Source of the DNA: Desulfobacteraceae bacterium
GTDB lineage: Bacteria > Desulfobacterota > Desulfobacteria > Desulfobacterales > JAABPS01
Direction: 5' to 3'
DNA length: 6,552 nt
Assembly: GCA_011391835.1 (NCBI GenBank)
Contig: JAABPS010000160.1
Coordinates: forward strand, 1-6,552
Shown: positions 1 to 6,111 of the stretch, one piece after another
Position numbering within the stretch: position 1 is the stretch's first letter
Layout: each line of letters begins with the position of its first letter
Notes under the pieces: generated by a model
What the model was told of the DNA's origin: nothing
What the model saw: only the letters and a program-made list of their open reading frames with translations
Databases searched by the model: none
Translations under genes and position numbers: made by a program

Positions 1-687
1 GCCATGCACGACCGTGGAAACTTCCGCTCTTTCTTCGGATACGACAATGCACACCGCATCTGTCAGTTCGGTAATCCCCAGTGCCGCGCGATGGCGTGTG
101 CCAAAATGTTCCGGCAGGAATTCTTTTTCTGATAGAGGCAGAATACACCCCATTTCGGTCAATAAATCCTGAGATAGGATCACCGCGCCATCATGCGTTG
201 GCGAATAACGGTTAAATATGCTTTTAATCAGGGCGGGTTCGGGAATTGCCATTATTTTCTGACCAGAATGGACAAATTCGGAGAGATTATCTTCCCGTGA
301 AATAACAATAAGCGCCCCTGTACCCTCCTGCGCCAGCTCAAATGAAGCGGTGACCAGGTCATTGATAAAGGTTTTGCCGGAAAAACTTTTTCGAGGCCTG
401 AAATATCGAAGGGGGCTTACCTTTTCCAGTACCTGCCGGATTTCAGACTGAAACAGTATCAGCAGAAGAATAACAAGGACCTGCCACAGAACCTGAAATA
501 CCCATGTGGTCAGAAAAAGACCCCACAATTTCGCCAGGGAATAGATACCTCCAAGAACCACCAGCCCGATGATAACCCGCAGGGCTTTGGTTTCACGGAA
601 CCACACATAAAGCTGATACGCCACAATGGTAAGAAGCAGTATGTCCGCTACATCCCGAAGTGTTGGGAACGGGAAAAATGTCAGCAT
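1..687 (-). CDS. cdaA: Diadenylate cyclase, CdaA type (C-terminus beyond the window)
   Basis: This enzyme condenses two ATP into the second messenger c-di-AMP at the inner membrane. The gene is open from 687 to base 1, giving 229 residues without a stop, so only the C-terminal end is missing. Three hydrophobic helices (about residues 13-31, 37-55 and 60-80) precede a cytoplasmic DAC (DisA_N) domain. The two signature motifs of the family are intact: HDGAVI with D166-G167-A168, and GTRHRAALGI with R198-H199-R200. The phrase GCILPLS and the stretch DAVCIVVSEE also match the family. After SEE the sequence reads RAEVS, where I remember TGxIS as usual, a mild divergence. The start at 687 is chosen because AGGAGGT on the minus strand (700-694) is 6 bases upstream of it; the in-frame ATG at 693 directly abuts that site. 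A CdaR/YbbR-like partner often follows in other genomes but would lie outside this window. Family assignment is secure. Confidence 0.95.
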   Translation of the reverse strand, partial: MLTFFPFPTLRDVADILLLTIVAYQLYVWFRETKALRVIIGLVVLGGIYSLAKLWGLFLTTWVFQVLWQVLVILLLILFQSEIRQVLEKVSPLRYFRPRKSFSGKTFINDLVTASFELAQEGTGALIVISREDNLSEFVHSGQKIMAIPEPALIKSIFNRYSPTHDGAVILSQDLLTEMGCILPLSEKEFLPEHFGTRHRAALGITELTDAVCIVVSEERAEVSTVVHG

Positions 688-693
688 GGGCAT

Positions 694-700
694 ACCTCCT
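694..700 (-). promoter_or_regulatory. Ribosome binding site of cdaA
   Basis: AGGAGGT on the minus strand, a full Shine-Dalgarno sequence. It touches the ATG at 693 but is correctly spaced (6 bases) from the next in-frame ATG at 687, so it decides the start in favour of 687. Confidence 0.8.
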
Positions 701-1030
701 GTATTGAATGATCAACGATGAATTATTCCTGTTTAAGTTCGTATATTAATACAAAAACTCAAAATTAATCAACCTGATTTTTTCATTTTCTCAAATCAAT
801 GAACGTTCTGCCAACTGCTTGCATGGCGCTACCCCGGAAAAACTGGTTCCCCTGATGGCATCAAACTGAATCAATTCGACTCATCCATTGCTGAAAAATC
901 CCTAACCTCATTCTTTGTTGATAAACAGATTTACCATGAAAATTTCTTGCGTTTAGATGACAGATTGGTTAAACAATTTCTGGTTTTTCAAGCCAGAAAT
1001 AAAATTAGGACCAAATACGGCAAGATATCC
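701..1030. other. Divergent intergenic region
   Basis: About 330 bases lie between the divergently read cdaA and the radical SAM gene. The part nearest cdaA (about 721-800) is AT-rich and holds its candidate promoter. From 801 to 946 I see no credible ORF, hairpin terminator or RNA gene. From 947 an open frame runs into the radical SAM gene (28 extra codons from a TTG), which I judge untranslated or uncertain. A TAAAAT at 1000-1005 could be a -10 element for the radical SAM gene, with a start point about 20 bases before ATG 1031, but no good -35 matches it. Confidence 0.5.
743..772 (-). promoter_or_regulatory. Candidate promoter of cdaA
   Basis: On the minus strand TTGATT (772-767) and TAATAT (748-743) are separated by 18 bases within a very AT-rich stretch. 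This would give a leader of about 50 bases before the cdaA start. The -35 is good and the -10 matches only four of six bases, so this is a tentative sigma70 call. Confidence 0.35.
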
Positions 1031-1900
1031 ATGCATTACGAAGGCAACATCATCAGACCGCCCAGTGAAGCAAACAGCATTTTGCTTCAGGTAACCGTGG
1101 GATGTTCCCACAGGAAGTGTACCTTCTGCGACGCAAGCAGACTGAAACGTTTTAAAATCAAGCCGGATGCTGTCATCCTGGAAGATATCGAGTTCGCCCA
1201 AACGTATTGCAAAAACCAGAGAAGAGTCTTTCTGTGTGACAGAGATGCGTTAATCATCCCTCAGCAAAAGCTCCTTCATATTCTCAATGAAATTGAGACC
1301 CAGCTCCCGCGGGTAACACGGGTGGGTATTTATGCAAATTCAAAAAGCCTGAGCATGAAAACTGCGGATGAACTCAAAGAGCTTAACGCCCACGGACTGG
1401 GCATCGCGTACATGGGCCTTGAAACAGGCGATGACCTGACCCTTGAAAACATACGAAAAGGCGCCACATCTTCAAAAATGATCGAAATGGGCAAAAAAGC
1501 CAGAGCCGCAGGCATAAAACTTTCTGTAACCGTTCTTCTGGGGATTGCGGGAAGGGAGCGTTCAACCATACATGCTCAGGAAACAGGACGCGTGCTCTCA
1601 GCAATCGACCCGGAGTATGTTGGGGCGCTGAGCCTTATGCTCATCCCCGGAACACCGCTGTATCATGATTTCGAATCAGGCACATTCCCATTGCTGACGC
1701 CTGAAGAAATGCTGAATGAGCTGAAAATCATGATTGAACATACACATCTTTCACGCGGTCTGTTTCATGCCAATCACGCTTCAAATTATCTTCCCATAAG
1801 GGCAAAACTGCCTAAGGAAAAGGCGGCAGCCATCCGGATGATTGATGATGCCCTTAACGGAAAGATAGGGCTCAGACCTGAATATATGAGAGGGCTTTAA
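1031..1900 (+). CDS. Radical SAM protein, Elp3/MiaB-like fold, function unknown
   Basis: A 289-residue cytoplasmic protein that should bind a [4Fe-4S] cluster and S-adenosylmethionine; the substrate is unknown. The cluster motif is GCSHRKCTFC with C25, C30 and C33, a CX4CX2C spacing in place of the canonical CX3CX2C; I recall the same spacing in relatives of this family. GLETGD at residues 129-134 fits the SAM-contacting part of the Elp3-like barrel, and RVGIYAN and SLMLIPGTPLY fit later strands. There is no SPASM or B12 domain. The start is uncertain. The frame is open back to a TTG at 947, but neither start has a clear Shine-Dalgarno site. I chose ATG 1031 because MHYEGNIIRPPSEA is how I remember related proteins beginning. 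Transketolase follows after 101 bases with its own likely promoter, so a functional link is not implied. Family sure, role unknown. Confidence 0.88.
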   Translation: MHYEGNIIRPPSEANSILLQVTVGCSHRKCTFCDASRLKRFKIKPDAVILEDIEFAQTYCKNQRRVFLCDRDALIIPQQKLLHILNEIETQLPRVTRVGIYANSKSLSMKTADELKELNAHGLGIAYMGLETGDDLTLENIRKGATSSKMIEMGKKARAAGIKLSVTVLLGIAGRERSTIHAQETGRVLSAIDPEYVGALSLMLIPGTPLYHDFESGTFPLLTPEEMLNELKIMIEHTHLSRGLFHANHASNYLPIRAKLPKEKAAAIRMIDDALNGKIGLRPEYMRGL

Positions 1901-1943
1901 GCTATGAACCCGATGGACTCACATTCCGTTCATAAATAATCAC

Positions 1944-1978
1944 TTTACATCAACCGGCATTTCTGTATATTCAGAAAT
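1944..1978 (+). promoter_or_regulatory. Promoter of tkt with an overlapping inverted repeat
   Basis: TTTACA (1944-1949) and TATATT (1966-1971) are 16 bases apart, each one base from the sigma70 consensus. The -10 hexamer is exactly the loop of a perfect 7-base inverted repeat: ATTTCTG at 1959-1965 and CAGAAAT at 1972-1978. Transcription would start near 1978 and leave a leader of about 24 bases including the ribosome binding site GAGGAG (1987-1992, 9 bases before the ATG). A repeat centred on the -10 could be an operator; no regulator is visible in the window. Confidence 0.5.
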
Positions 1979-2001
1979 TCCCTGAAGAGGAGAAAAATCA
2001 G

Positions 2002-4041
2002 ATGAATGACGGCGCTTCCGAAAATCAGGCCTCCATTGACGATCTCTGTGTAAACACCATCCGGACACTTGCCATGGATGCCGTTCAAAAAGCAAACTCC
2101 GGCCACCCGGGCGCCCCCATGGGCCTGGCACCTGCTGCCTATGTCCTGTGGACCCGGGTACTAAAACACAATCCAAAAAATCCGGCATGGCTGGATCGCG
2201 ACCGCTTTGTGCTTTCCGCAGGCCACGCCTCCATGCTGCTTTACAGCCTGCTGTTTCTCACGGGATACGAATTAAGTCTTGATGAATTGAAAAATTTTCG
2301 CCAGTGGGGAAGCAAAACACCTGGCCATCCCGAATTCGGACATACCCCCGGCGTGGAAACCACCACCGGCCCCCTGGGTCAGGGATTTGCCAATGCGGTC
2401 GGCATGGCTATGGCAGAAAGACATCTGGCGGCAACCTTTAATCGGCCGGGCCATGAAATCGTCGATCATTACACATATATGATTTGCGGCGATGGGGATA
2501 TGATGGAAGGCGTCTCATCTGAATCCGCTTCACTTGCCGGGCATCTGGGGCTGTCTAAACTCATTTGCCTGTATGACGACAACAAAATCACCATTGACGG
2601 AAGTACCGCAATCTCTTTTACCGAAGATGTGGCAAAGCGGTTTACATCCTATAACTGGCACGTCCTTAAGGTTAAGGACGGAAACGATTGCCAGGCCATA
2701 CTCAGCGCACTGGCTTCTGCAAAAGCCGAAACAGATAAACCATCTCTGATTATCATTTCAACCCATATCGCCTGCGGCAGTCCAAACAAGCAGGACACAT
2801 CCGATGCCCACGGCTCCCCTCTGGGTGAAGAAGAAATTCGGCTTACCAAGAAAAACCTTGGATGGCCGGAAGATGCTTCTTTCCTGGTTCCTGAACAGGC
2901 TCTATCGAAATTCAGAAAATGTATTGAAACAGGAAATCAGGCGGAATCCGCATGGCAGGACATATATCACGCGTACACTAAAAAATATCCTGACCTTGCT
3001 GATAAATGGGTCAATGCCATGAGCGGATTTTTACCTGAAGGATGGGATGCGGGAATACCGGAATATTTGCCTTCCGATAATCCGGTAGAAACCCGTGTGG
3101 CTTCGGGTAAAATCCTGAATGCGATTGCTGAAAAAGTGCCGTCGCTGATTGGCGGGTCTGCTGATCTTGAGCCTTCCAATAAAACCTTTATTAAAGGGTC
3201 TCATGAATTTCAGAAAAATGCCTATGATGGCCGAAATATCCGTTTCGGCATACGAGAGCACGCCATGGGAGGCATCCTGTCCGGCATGCTTCTTCACCAT
3301 GGCCTGAGGCCCTACGGCGGTACGTTTCTGGTCTTTTCCGATTATATGCGGCCGTCCATTCGAGCGGCCTGTCTGATGAAACTTCCGGTGATATATATTT
3401 TTACCCACGACAGTATTGCAGTAGGTGAGGATGGCCCAACACACCAGCCCATCGAACACCTTGCCGCGCTTCGCGCCATTCCAGGCCTGACAGTGATCCG
3501 TCCAGCGGACGCTGCTGAAACTGCTGAAGCATGGCGCCAGGCAATGAAAACAACAGACGGGCCTGTGGCCCTGATTCTGAGCAGACAAAAACTCCCCATT
3601 CTGGACAGATCTGAAGGGGACTCCGTAAAAATGCTTTCAAACGGCGCCTATATCGTATCGGATTCAAAAGGAACACCGGACATTATCTTCATCGCCACCG
3701 GATCAGAAGTAAGTATTGCTGTTGAAGCAAAAAAGATCCTTTTCTCAAAAGGCATATCCGCCAGAGTTATCAGCATGCCGAGCTGGGAACTTTTTGAAAA
3801 GACATCCATCGGATATAAGAAGAATATACTTCCCCAGACAGCAAAAAACCGTCTGTCCGTGGAAGCCGGCACTCCTCTTGGATGGGAACGCTATACAGGA
3901 AACAGTGAGCATATCATCGGCATATCCGGGTTTGGCGCCTCTGCACCGGGTGGGACTGTAATGAAAAAGTTCGGCTTTACTGCGGAAAACATCGCTCAAA
4001 AAGCGATGGACGTAATAAAAAAATCCAGAAAAGAAAAGTAG
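2002..4041 (+). CDS. tkt: Transketolase
   Basis: This thiamine-diphosphate enzyme moves two-carbon ketol units between sugar phosphates in the non-oxidative pentose phosphate pathway, in the cytoplasm. At 679 residues it is full length (the E. coli enzyme has 663). The N-terminal domain shows SGHPGAPMG with H35, GHAS with H75, and TPGHPE with H109. The cofactor and metal motif is GDGDMMEG with D164, followed by DDNKITIDG with N194. The pyrimidine-binding domain has FGIREHA with E419, the glutamate that activates the cofactor, and DSIAVGEDGPTHQP with D477 and H481. A normal C-terminal domain ends with SAPGGTVMKKFGF. All catalytic positions I can map onto the E. coli enzyme are present, with a steady offset of 8-9 residues. 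The start has GAGGAG at 9 bases. The transglycosylase gene begins 34 bases downstream, so the two are likely on one transcript. Confidence 0.98.
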   Translation: MNDGASENQASIDDLCVNTIRTLAMDAVQKANSGHPGAPMGLAPAAYVLWTRVLKHNPKNPAWLDRDRFVLSAGHASMLLYSLLFLTGYELSLDELKNFRQWGSKTPGHPEFGHTPGVETTTGPLGQGFANAVGMAMAERHLAATFNRPGHEIVDHYTYMICGDGDMMEGVSSESASLAGHLGLSKLICLYDDNKITIDGSTAISFTEDVAKRFTSYNWHVLKVKDGNDCQAILSALASAKAETDKPSLIIISTHIACGSPNKQDTSDAHGSPLGEEEIRLTKKNLGWPEDASFLVPEQALSKFRKCIETGNQAESAWQDIYHAYTKKYPDLADKWVNAMSGFLPEGWDAGIPEYLPSDNPVETRVASGKILNAIAEKVPSLIGGSADLEPSNKTFIKGSHEFQKNAYDGRNIRFGIREHAMGGILSGMLLHHGLRPYGGTFLVFSDYMRPSIRAACLMKLPVIYIFTHDSIAVGEDGPTHQPIEHLAALRAIPGLTVIRPADAAETAEAWRQAMKTTDGPVALILSRQKLPILDRSEGDSVKMLSNGAYIVSDSKGTPDIIFIATGSEVSIAVEAKKILFSKGISARVISMPSWELFEKTSIGYKKNILPQTAKNRLSVEAGTPLGWERYTGNSEHIIGISGFGASAPGGTVMKKFGFTAENIAQKAMDVIKKSRKEK

Positions 4042-4075
4042 TATAATTTCTTCACCATTATTAAAGAGGATAAAC

Positions 4076-5161
4076 ATGAGAGTGCTGTTATTCATATTTT
4101 TCGCCCTGACGGTTCTTGCTCTGCCGGCCGAATCGGAGCCATTAGAATTTTTCAAAACATCTGAAATTCTTCCCCTGGAATTTTATACCCGAATGAATAC
4201 AAACCTGAATTTCTGCGGAGAAGAAGTTCCGTTAAACAATCAGGAAGTCCGCGAACGGCTGGAAAAAGAATTGCTGCTGATCATATGGGACCGCCCCCAG
4301 GTGATTTTGTGGATCAAGCGTTCCAGCCGCTATATGCCCTATATTGAAAAAATGCTGAAACAGAACAATATGCCCGACGATCTGAAATACATTCCCATTA
4401 TCGAAAGCGCGTTAAGGCCTCATGCAGAATCAGACAAAGGAGCCATGGGCCACTGGCAGTTCATCCAATCCACAGGGAAAAAATATGGCCTGACAATAAA
4501 TTCAAATTTTGACGACCGGAGAAATATCTTCAAATCTACTGACGCTGCTCTGCGCTATTTTAAAGTACTCCATGAAATAATGGGATCGTGGACACTGGCC
4601 GCAGCCGCATATAACGCGGGAGATAACAGGCTTGAAAAGGAAATAGAAACCCAGAAAACAAGAAATTACTATCATCTGTACATTCCGCTGGAAACCCAGC
4701 GCTACATATTCAGAATCCTTGCTGCTAAAATGATTTTATCCGATCCCAAAAAATACGGATTTAACTTAAAAAATGAAGACCTGTACCCTCCCCTTCAGTT
4801 TGACCGCATTGATATTGAATGTGAACATAAAGTGCCCATCCAGATCATTGCTCAGGCCGCAAATACCTATTTCAAGGACATCAAGGATTTAAACCCGGAA
4901 ATACGGGGGCATGAATTACCCATAGGAACCCATTCCATTATGATTCCCAAAGGCGCCGGCAAAGGGTTTCAATCACGGTATGAGAAACTTCTGGAAGCCT
5001 ATAACAAAAGCGAGGATAAAAGCATATATATCGTCAAAGAGGGAGACACGCTTATAACCATTGCCAACAAGCACAACGTCCCGTTCAACTCTCTTCTCAA
5101 GTGGAACAACTTAAAACCAAACAGTCGAATTCATCCTGGAAAGAGGATTATTATTCATTAA
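4076..5161 (+). CDS. Exported lytic transglycosylase with LysM domain, MltD-like
   Basis: This enzyme cleaves the glycan strands of peptidoglycan in the periplasm, forming 1,6-anhydro-muramyl ends. Residues 1-18 form a signal peptide (Arg2, a hydrophobic core, then LPAES). No lipobox cysteine follows, so unlike E. coli MltD it is probably not a lipoprotein. The SLT domain spans about residues 85-235. Its catalytic glutamate is E110 in YIPIIESAL, followed by GAMGHWQF and AAAAYNAG, all typical of the MltD branch. Residues 237-300 (ending LNPEIRGHELPIGTHSIMIP) resemble a weak LysM-like segment. A clear LysM domain occupies residues 316-361 (YIVKEGDTLITIA to the end) and should bind glycan. At 361 residues, with one good LysM, it is shorter than multi-LysM MltD proteins. 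The ribosome binding site AAAGAGGA (4063-4070) is 5 bases from the ATG. TATAAT at 4042-4047 lacks a matching -35, so read-through from tkt seems more likely. Confidence 0.93.
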   Translation: MRVLLFIFFALTVLALPAESEPLEFFKTSEILPLEFYTRMNTNLNFCGEEVPLNNQEVRERLEKELLLIIWDRPQVILWIKRSSRYMPYIEKMLKQNNMPDDLKYIPIIESALRPHAESDKGAMGHWQFIQSTGKKYGLTINSNFDDRRNIFKSTDAALRYFKVLHEIMGSWTLAAAAYNAGDNRLEKEIETQKTRNYYHLYIPLETQRYIFRILAAKMILSDPKKYGFNLKNEDLYPPLQFDRIDIECEHKVPIQIIAQAANTYFKDIKDLNPEIRGHELPIGTHSIMIPKGAGKGFQSRYEKLLEAYNKSEDKSIYIVKEGDTLITIANKHNVPFNSLLKWNNLKPNSRIHPGKRIIIH

Positions 5162-5163
5162 AC

Positions 5164-5181
5164 CGGCTTGTTGCCGTTTTT
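5164..5181 (+). terminator. Short rho-independent terminator
   Basis: CGGC (5164-5167) and GCCG (5173-5176) form a 4-base GC stem with loop TTGTT, followed at once by five T residues (5177-5181), two bases after the transglycosylase stop. After one C/T mismatch, A/T pairs can extend the stem. Position and T-run are right; the stem is short. Confidence 0.5.
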
Positions 5182-5518
5182 CTATGAACAACTTTCGGCT
5201 AAAGAACCTGGATCACTACACTCCGACCTCCTTCAGACCTTGCCTTTGGCTCATACGTATGTTAATAAATCATCCAGTTCATTAACAGGGTTTACGTACA
5301 GGGGAATTGGCTTCGGCGGAGCTCAGTCAAAGCCTCACCCCATAAGTTCTCGCCCATGCCGGACATATACAAGTCGTTCCTCTGGATCGCTGAAAAACCG
5401 GCTCCCAGGGAACCTCTCATGAGGTGCGATTTCCTTTGAGAACACGAATTCTTGTAATCATGTTAGTGCGGCATTGGCCAGGCAGAACATCTTCAAAAAA
5501 CCATAAAGGAGGCATAAA
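5182..5518. other. Intergenic region with a repeat copy and leader of the small membrane gene
   Basis: I support no gene here. The first part holds the left copy of the direct repeat (5194-5303). Further on are a small hairpin ACCTC-TCAT-GAGGT (5412-5425) and a near-palindrome of 14 bases centred on GAATTC (5442-5455). The end carries AAAGGAGG (5505-5512), the ribosome binding site of the next gene. An 84-codon open frame from 5168 to 5422 begins inside the terminator and crosses the repeat, and is not credible. No clear promoter is visible. Confidence 0.55.
5194..5303 (+). repeat. Diverged direct repeat, left copy
   Basis: It matches 5979-6076 in the same orientation. Identical blocks are TTCGGCTAAAGAAC (5194-5207), TGGATC (5209-5214), TTGCCTTT (5240-5247) and TATGTTAATAAATCA (5258-5272). 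By hand alignment the second half is identical at roughly three quarters of positions; the middle (5215-5239) is longer than in the other copy. GTTAAT (5261-5266) and ATTAAC (5281-5286) form an inverted repeat that is weaker than its counterpart in the right copy. Confidence 0.75.
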
Positions 5519-5782
5519 ATGAATATTGTTTGGGATCCGATATATGCAGTCAACTTGGTTCTTTGCATCGCCATCCTGATCTTAGGCGTGATCGGGTATC
5601 AGCGGTCGAAAAGTACTGTTCCGCTGTACATTGGCATAGCCTTCGGGTTATTCGGCTTGTCACACCTTGCAACCCTGGTAGGGCTTAAGAATACTCTGGA
5701 GATCATGCTGGTCGTGGTGAGAACGTTGGCCTACTTGATCGTCGTGTTCGCCCTGTACGTTGTGGCATTCGCAAAAAAGTAA
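5519..5782 (+). CDS. Small three-helix membrane protein, function unknown
   Basis: An 87-residue protein that I do not recognise by name. Nearly all of it is hydrophobic, with three predicted membrane helices at about residues 11-28, 35-56 and 62-85, short polar turns (QRSKST and KNT) and a C-terminal pair of lysines. The middle helix, around YIGIAFGLFGLSHLATL, has the small-residue pattern of helix packing and faintly resembles N-terminal membrane sensor segments of some histidine kinases, but there is no kinase or other soluble domain. The gene looks genuine because AAAGGAGG (5505-5512) is 6 bases before the ATG and the composition is clearly that of a membrane protein. It has no close neighbour on either side, with gaps of about 357 and 329 bases, and lies between the two copies of the direct repeat. 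It may therefore have arrived with or between mobile sequences. No function can be assigned. Confidence 0.8.
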   Translation: MNIVWDPIYAVNLVLCIAILILGVIGYQRSKSTVPLYIGIAFGLFGLSHLATLVGLKNTLEIMLVVVRTLAYLIVVFALYVVAFAKK

Positions 5783-5892
5783 GAACAGGGCATAGGCAAT
5801 TGATCTGACCCGCAAACCCAGATTGAGTGGCGTGGGTGGAGAATTCATTTTCTCTGTACGATGACTGCTGAAGTTGCCGCTCCTGATCAGGC

Positions 5893-5917
5893 AGCTGAGG
5901 ATTTTTCTCCCTCAGCT
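5893..5917. other. Perfect hairpin between the membrane gene and the antitoxin gene
   Basis: AGCTGAGG (5893-5900) and CCTCAGCT (5910-5917) form an 8-base stem with a 9-base loop, ATTTTTCTC. No T-run follows on the plus strand, so it is not a standard terminator there. It lies 110 bases after the membrane gene stop and could be a transcript-end structure or part of a decayed element. Confidence 0.4.
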
Positions 5918-5978
5918 CCTGCAACACCTCCGATGGCGGGATCTACGTCCGGAGTGCGGGCACATTCCTATAGATCTC

Positions 5979-6076
5979 TTCGGCTAAAGAACATGGATCT
6001 TTTCGCTCTATCTTGCCTTTAACTCATACTTATGTTAATAAATCACACGGGTTATTAACAGAATTTATGTGCGGGC
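5979..6076 (+). repeat. Diverged direct repeat, right copy
   Basis: It is the counterpart of 5194-5303 in the same orientation. It begins with the same TTCGGCTAAAGAAC (5979-5992), then TGGATC (5994-5999), TTGCCTTT (6013-6020) and TATGTTAATAAATCA (6031-6045). It is about 10 bases shorter in the middle. It ends some 35 bases before the antitoxin start codon, so the promoter of that gene must lie in or just after it. Confidence 0.75.
6034..6059. promoter_or_regulatory. Perfect inverted repeat upstream of the antitoxin gene
   Basis: GTTAATAA (6034-6041) and TTATTAAC (6052-6059) are perfect reverse complements around a 10-base spacer, 52 bases before the antitoxin ATG. Symmetry and position would suit an operator for autoregulation of the toxin-antitoxin pair. 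However, it belongs to a repeat also found where no toxin-antitoxin pair follows, so it may simply be the hairpin of that repeat. Confidence 0.4.
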
Positions 6077-6111
6077 AACTAAAAAAAATATATACATAAA
6101 AGAGACAAATT

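Larger units (their letters stand above)
5783..6111. other. Intergenic region with hairpins and the right repeat copy
   Basis: I support no gene here. It contains a perfect 8-base hairpin (5893-5917), a 5-base inverted repeat CTCCG (5928-5932) with CGGAG (5950-5954), and the right repeat copy. On the minus strand a frame is open from about 5945 down to 5703 and reads as a glutamine- and glutamate-rich peptide (EVLQELREKNPQLPDQE), but it has no good start and runs into the end of the membrane gene. The last 30 bases are very AT-rich and hold a possible -10 (TATATA, 6089-6094) and the weak ribosome binding site AAAAGAGA (6098-6105) of the antitoxin gene. Confidence 0.5.

Noticed and set aside
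1904..1939. 11-codon open frame (MNPMDSHSVHK) between the radical SAM gene and tkt, considered as a leader peptide
   Set aside because: It has no ribosome binding site, lies upstream of the likely tkt promoter and has no run of regulatory codons or attenuator hairpin.
3031..3588. 185-codon open frame on the minus strand opposite transketolase
   Set aside because: It lies wholly antisense to a fully conserved tkt and has no recognisable domain; such frames arise from codon bias of the real gene.
4042..4047. TATAAT just after the tkt stop, as a promoter of the transglycosylase gene
   Set aside because: No -35 element is found at 15-19 bases upstream; the stretch there is A-rich coding sequence.
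3745..4155. 136-codon open frame on the minus strand across the tkt-transglycosylase junction
   Set aside because: It is antisense to two confident genes and resembles no protein family.
5168..5422. 84-codon open frame after the transglycosylase, from a TTG
   Set aside because: It starts inside the terminator hairpin, lacks a ribosome binding site, crosses the repeat and has no domain-like sequence.
5300..5518. tRNA or small RNA gene in the gap before the membrane protein
   Set aside because: I could not fold any cloverleaf or find conserved tRNA arms; only short hairpins are present.
5261..6059. Integron cassette with attC sites at the two repeats
   Set aside because: The GTT and AAC ends are in the wrong arrangement, the core does not fit GTTRRRY, and there is no integrase in the window.
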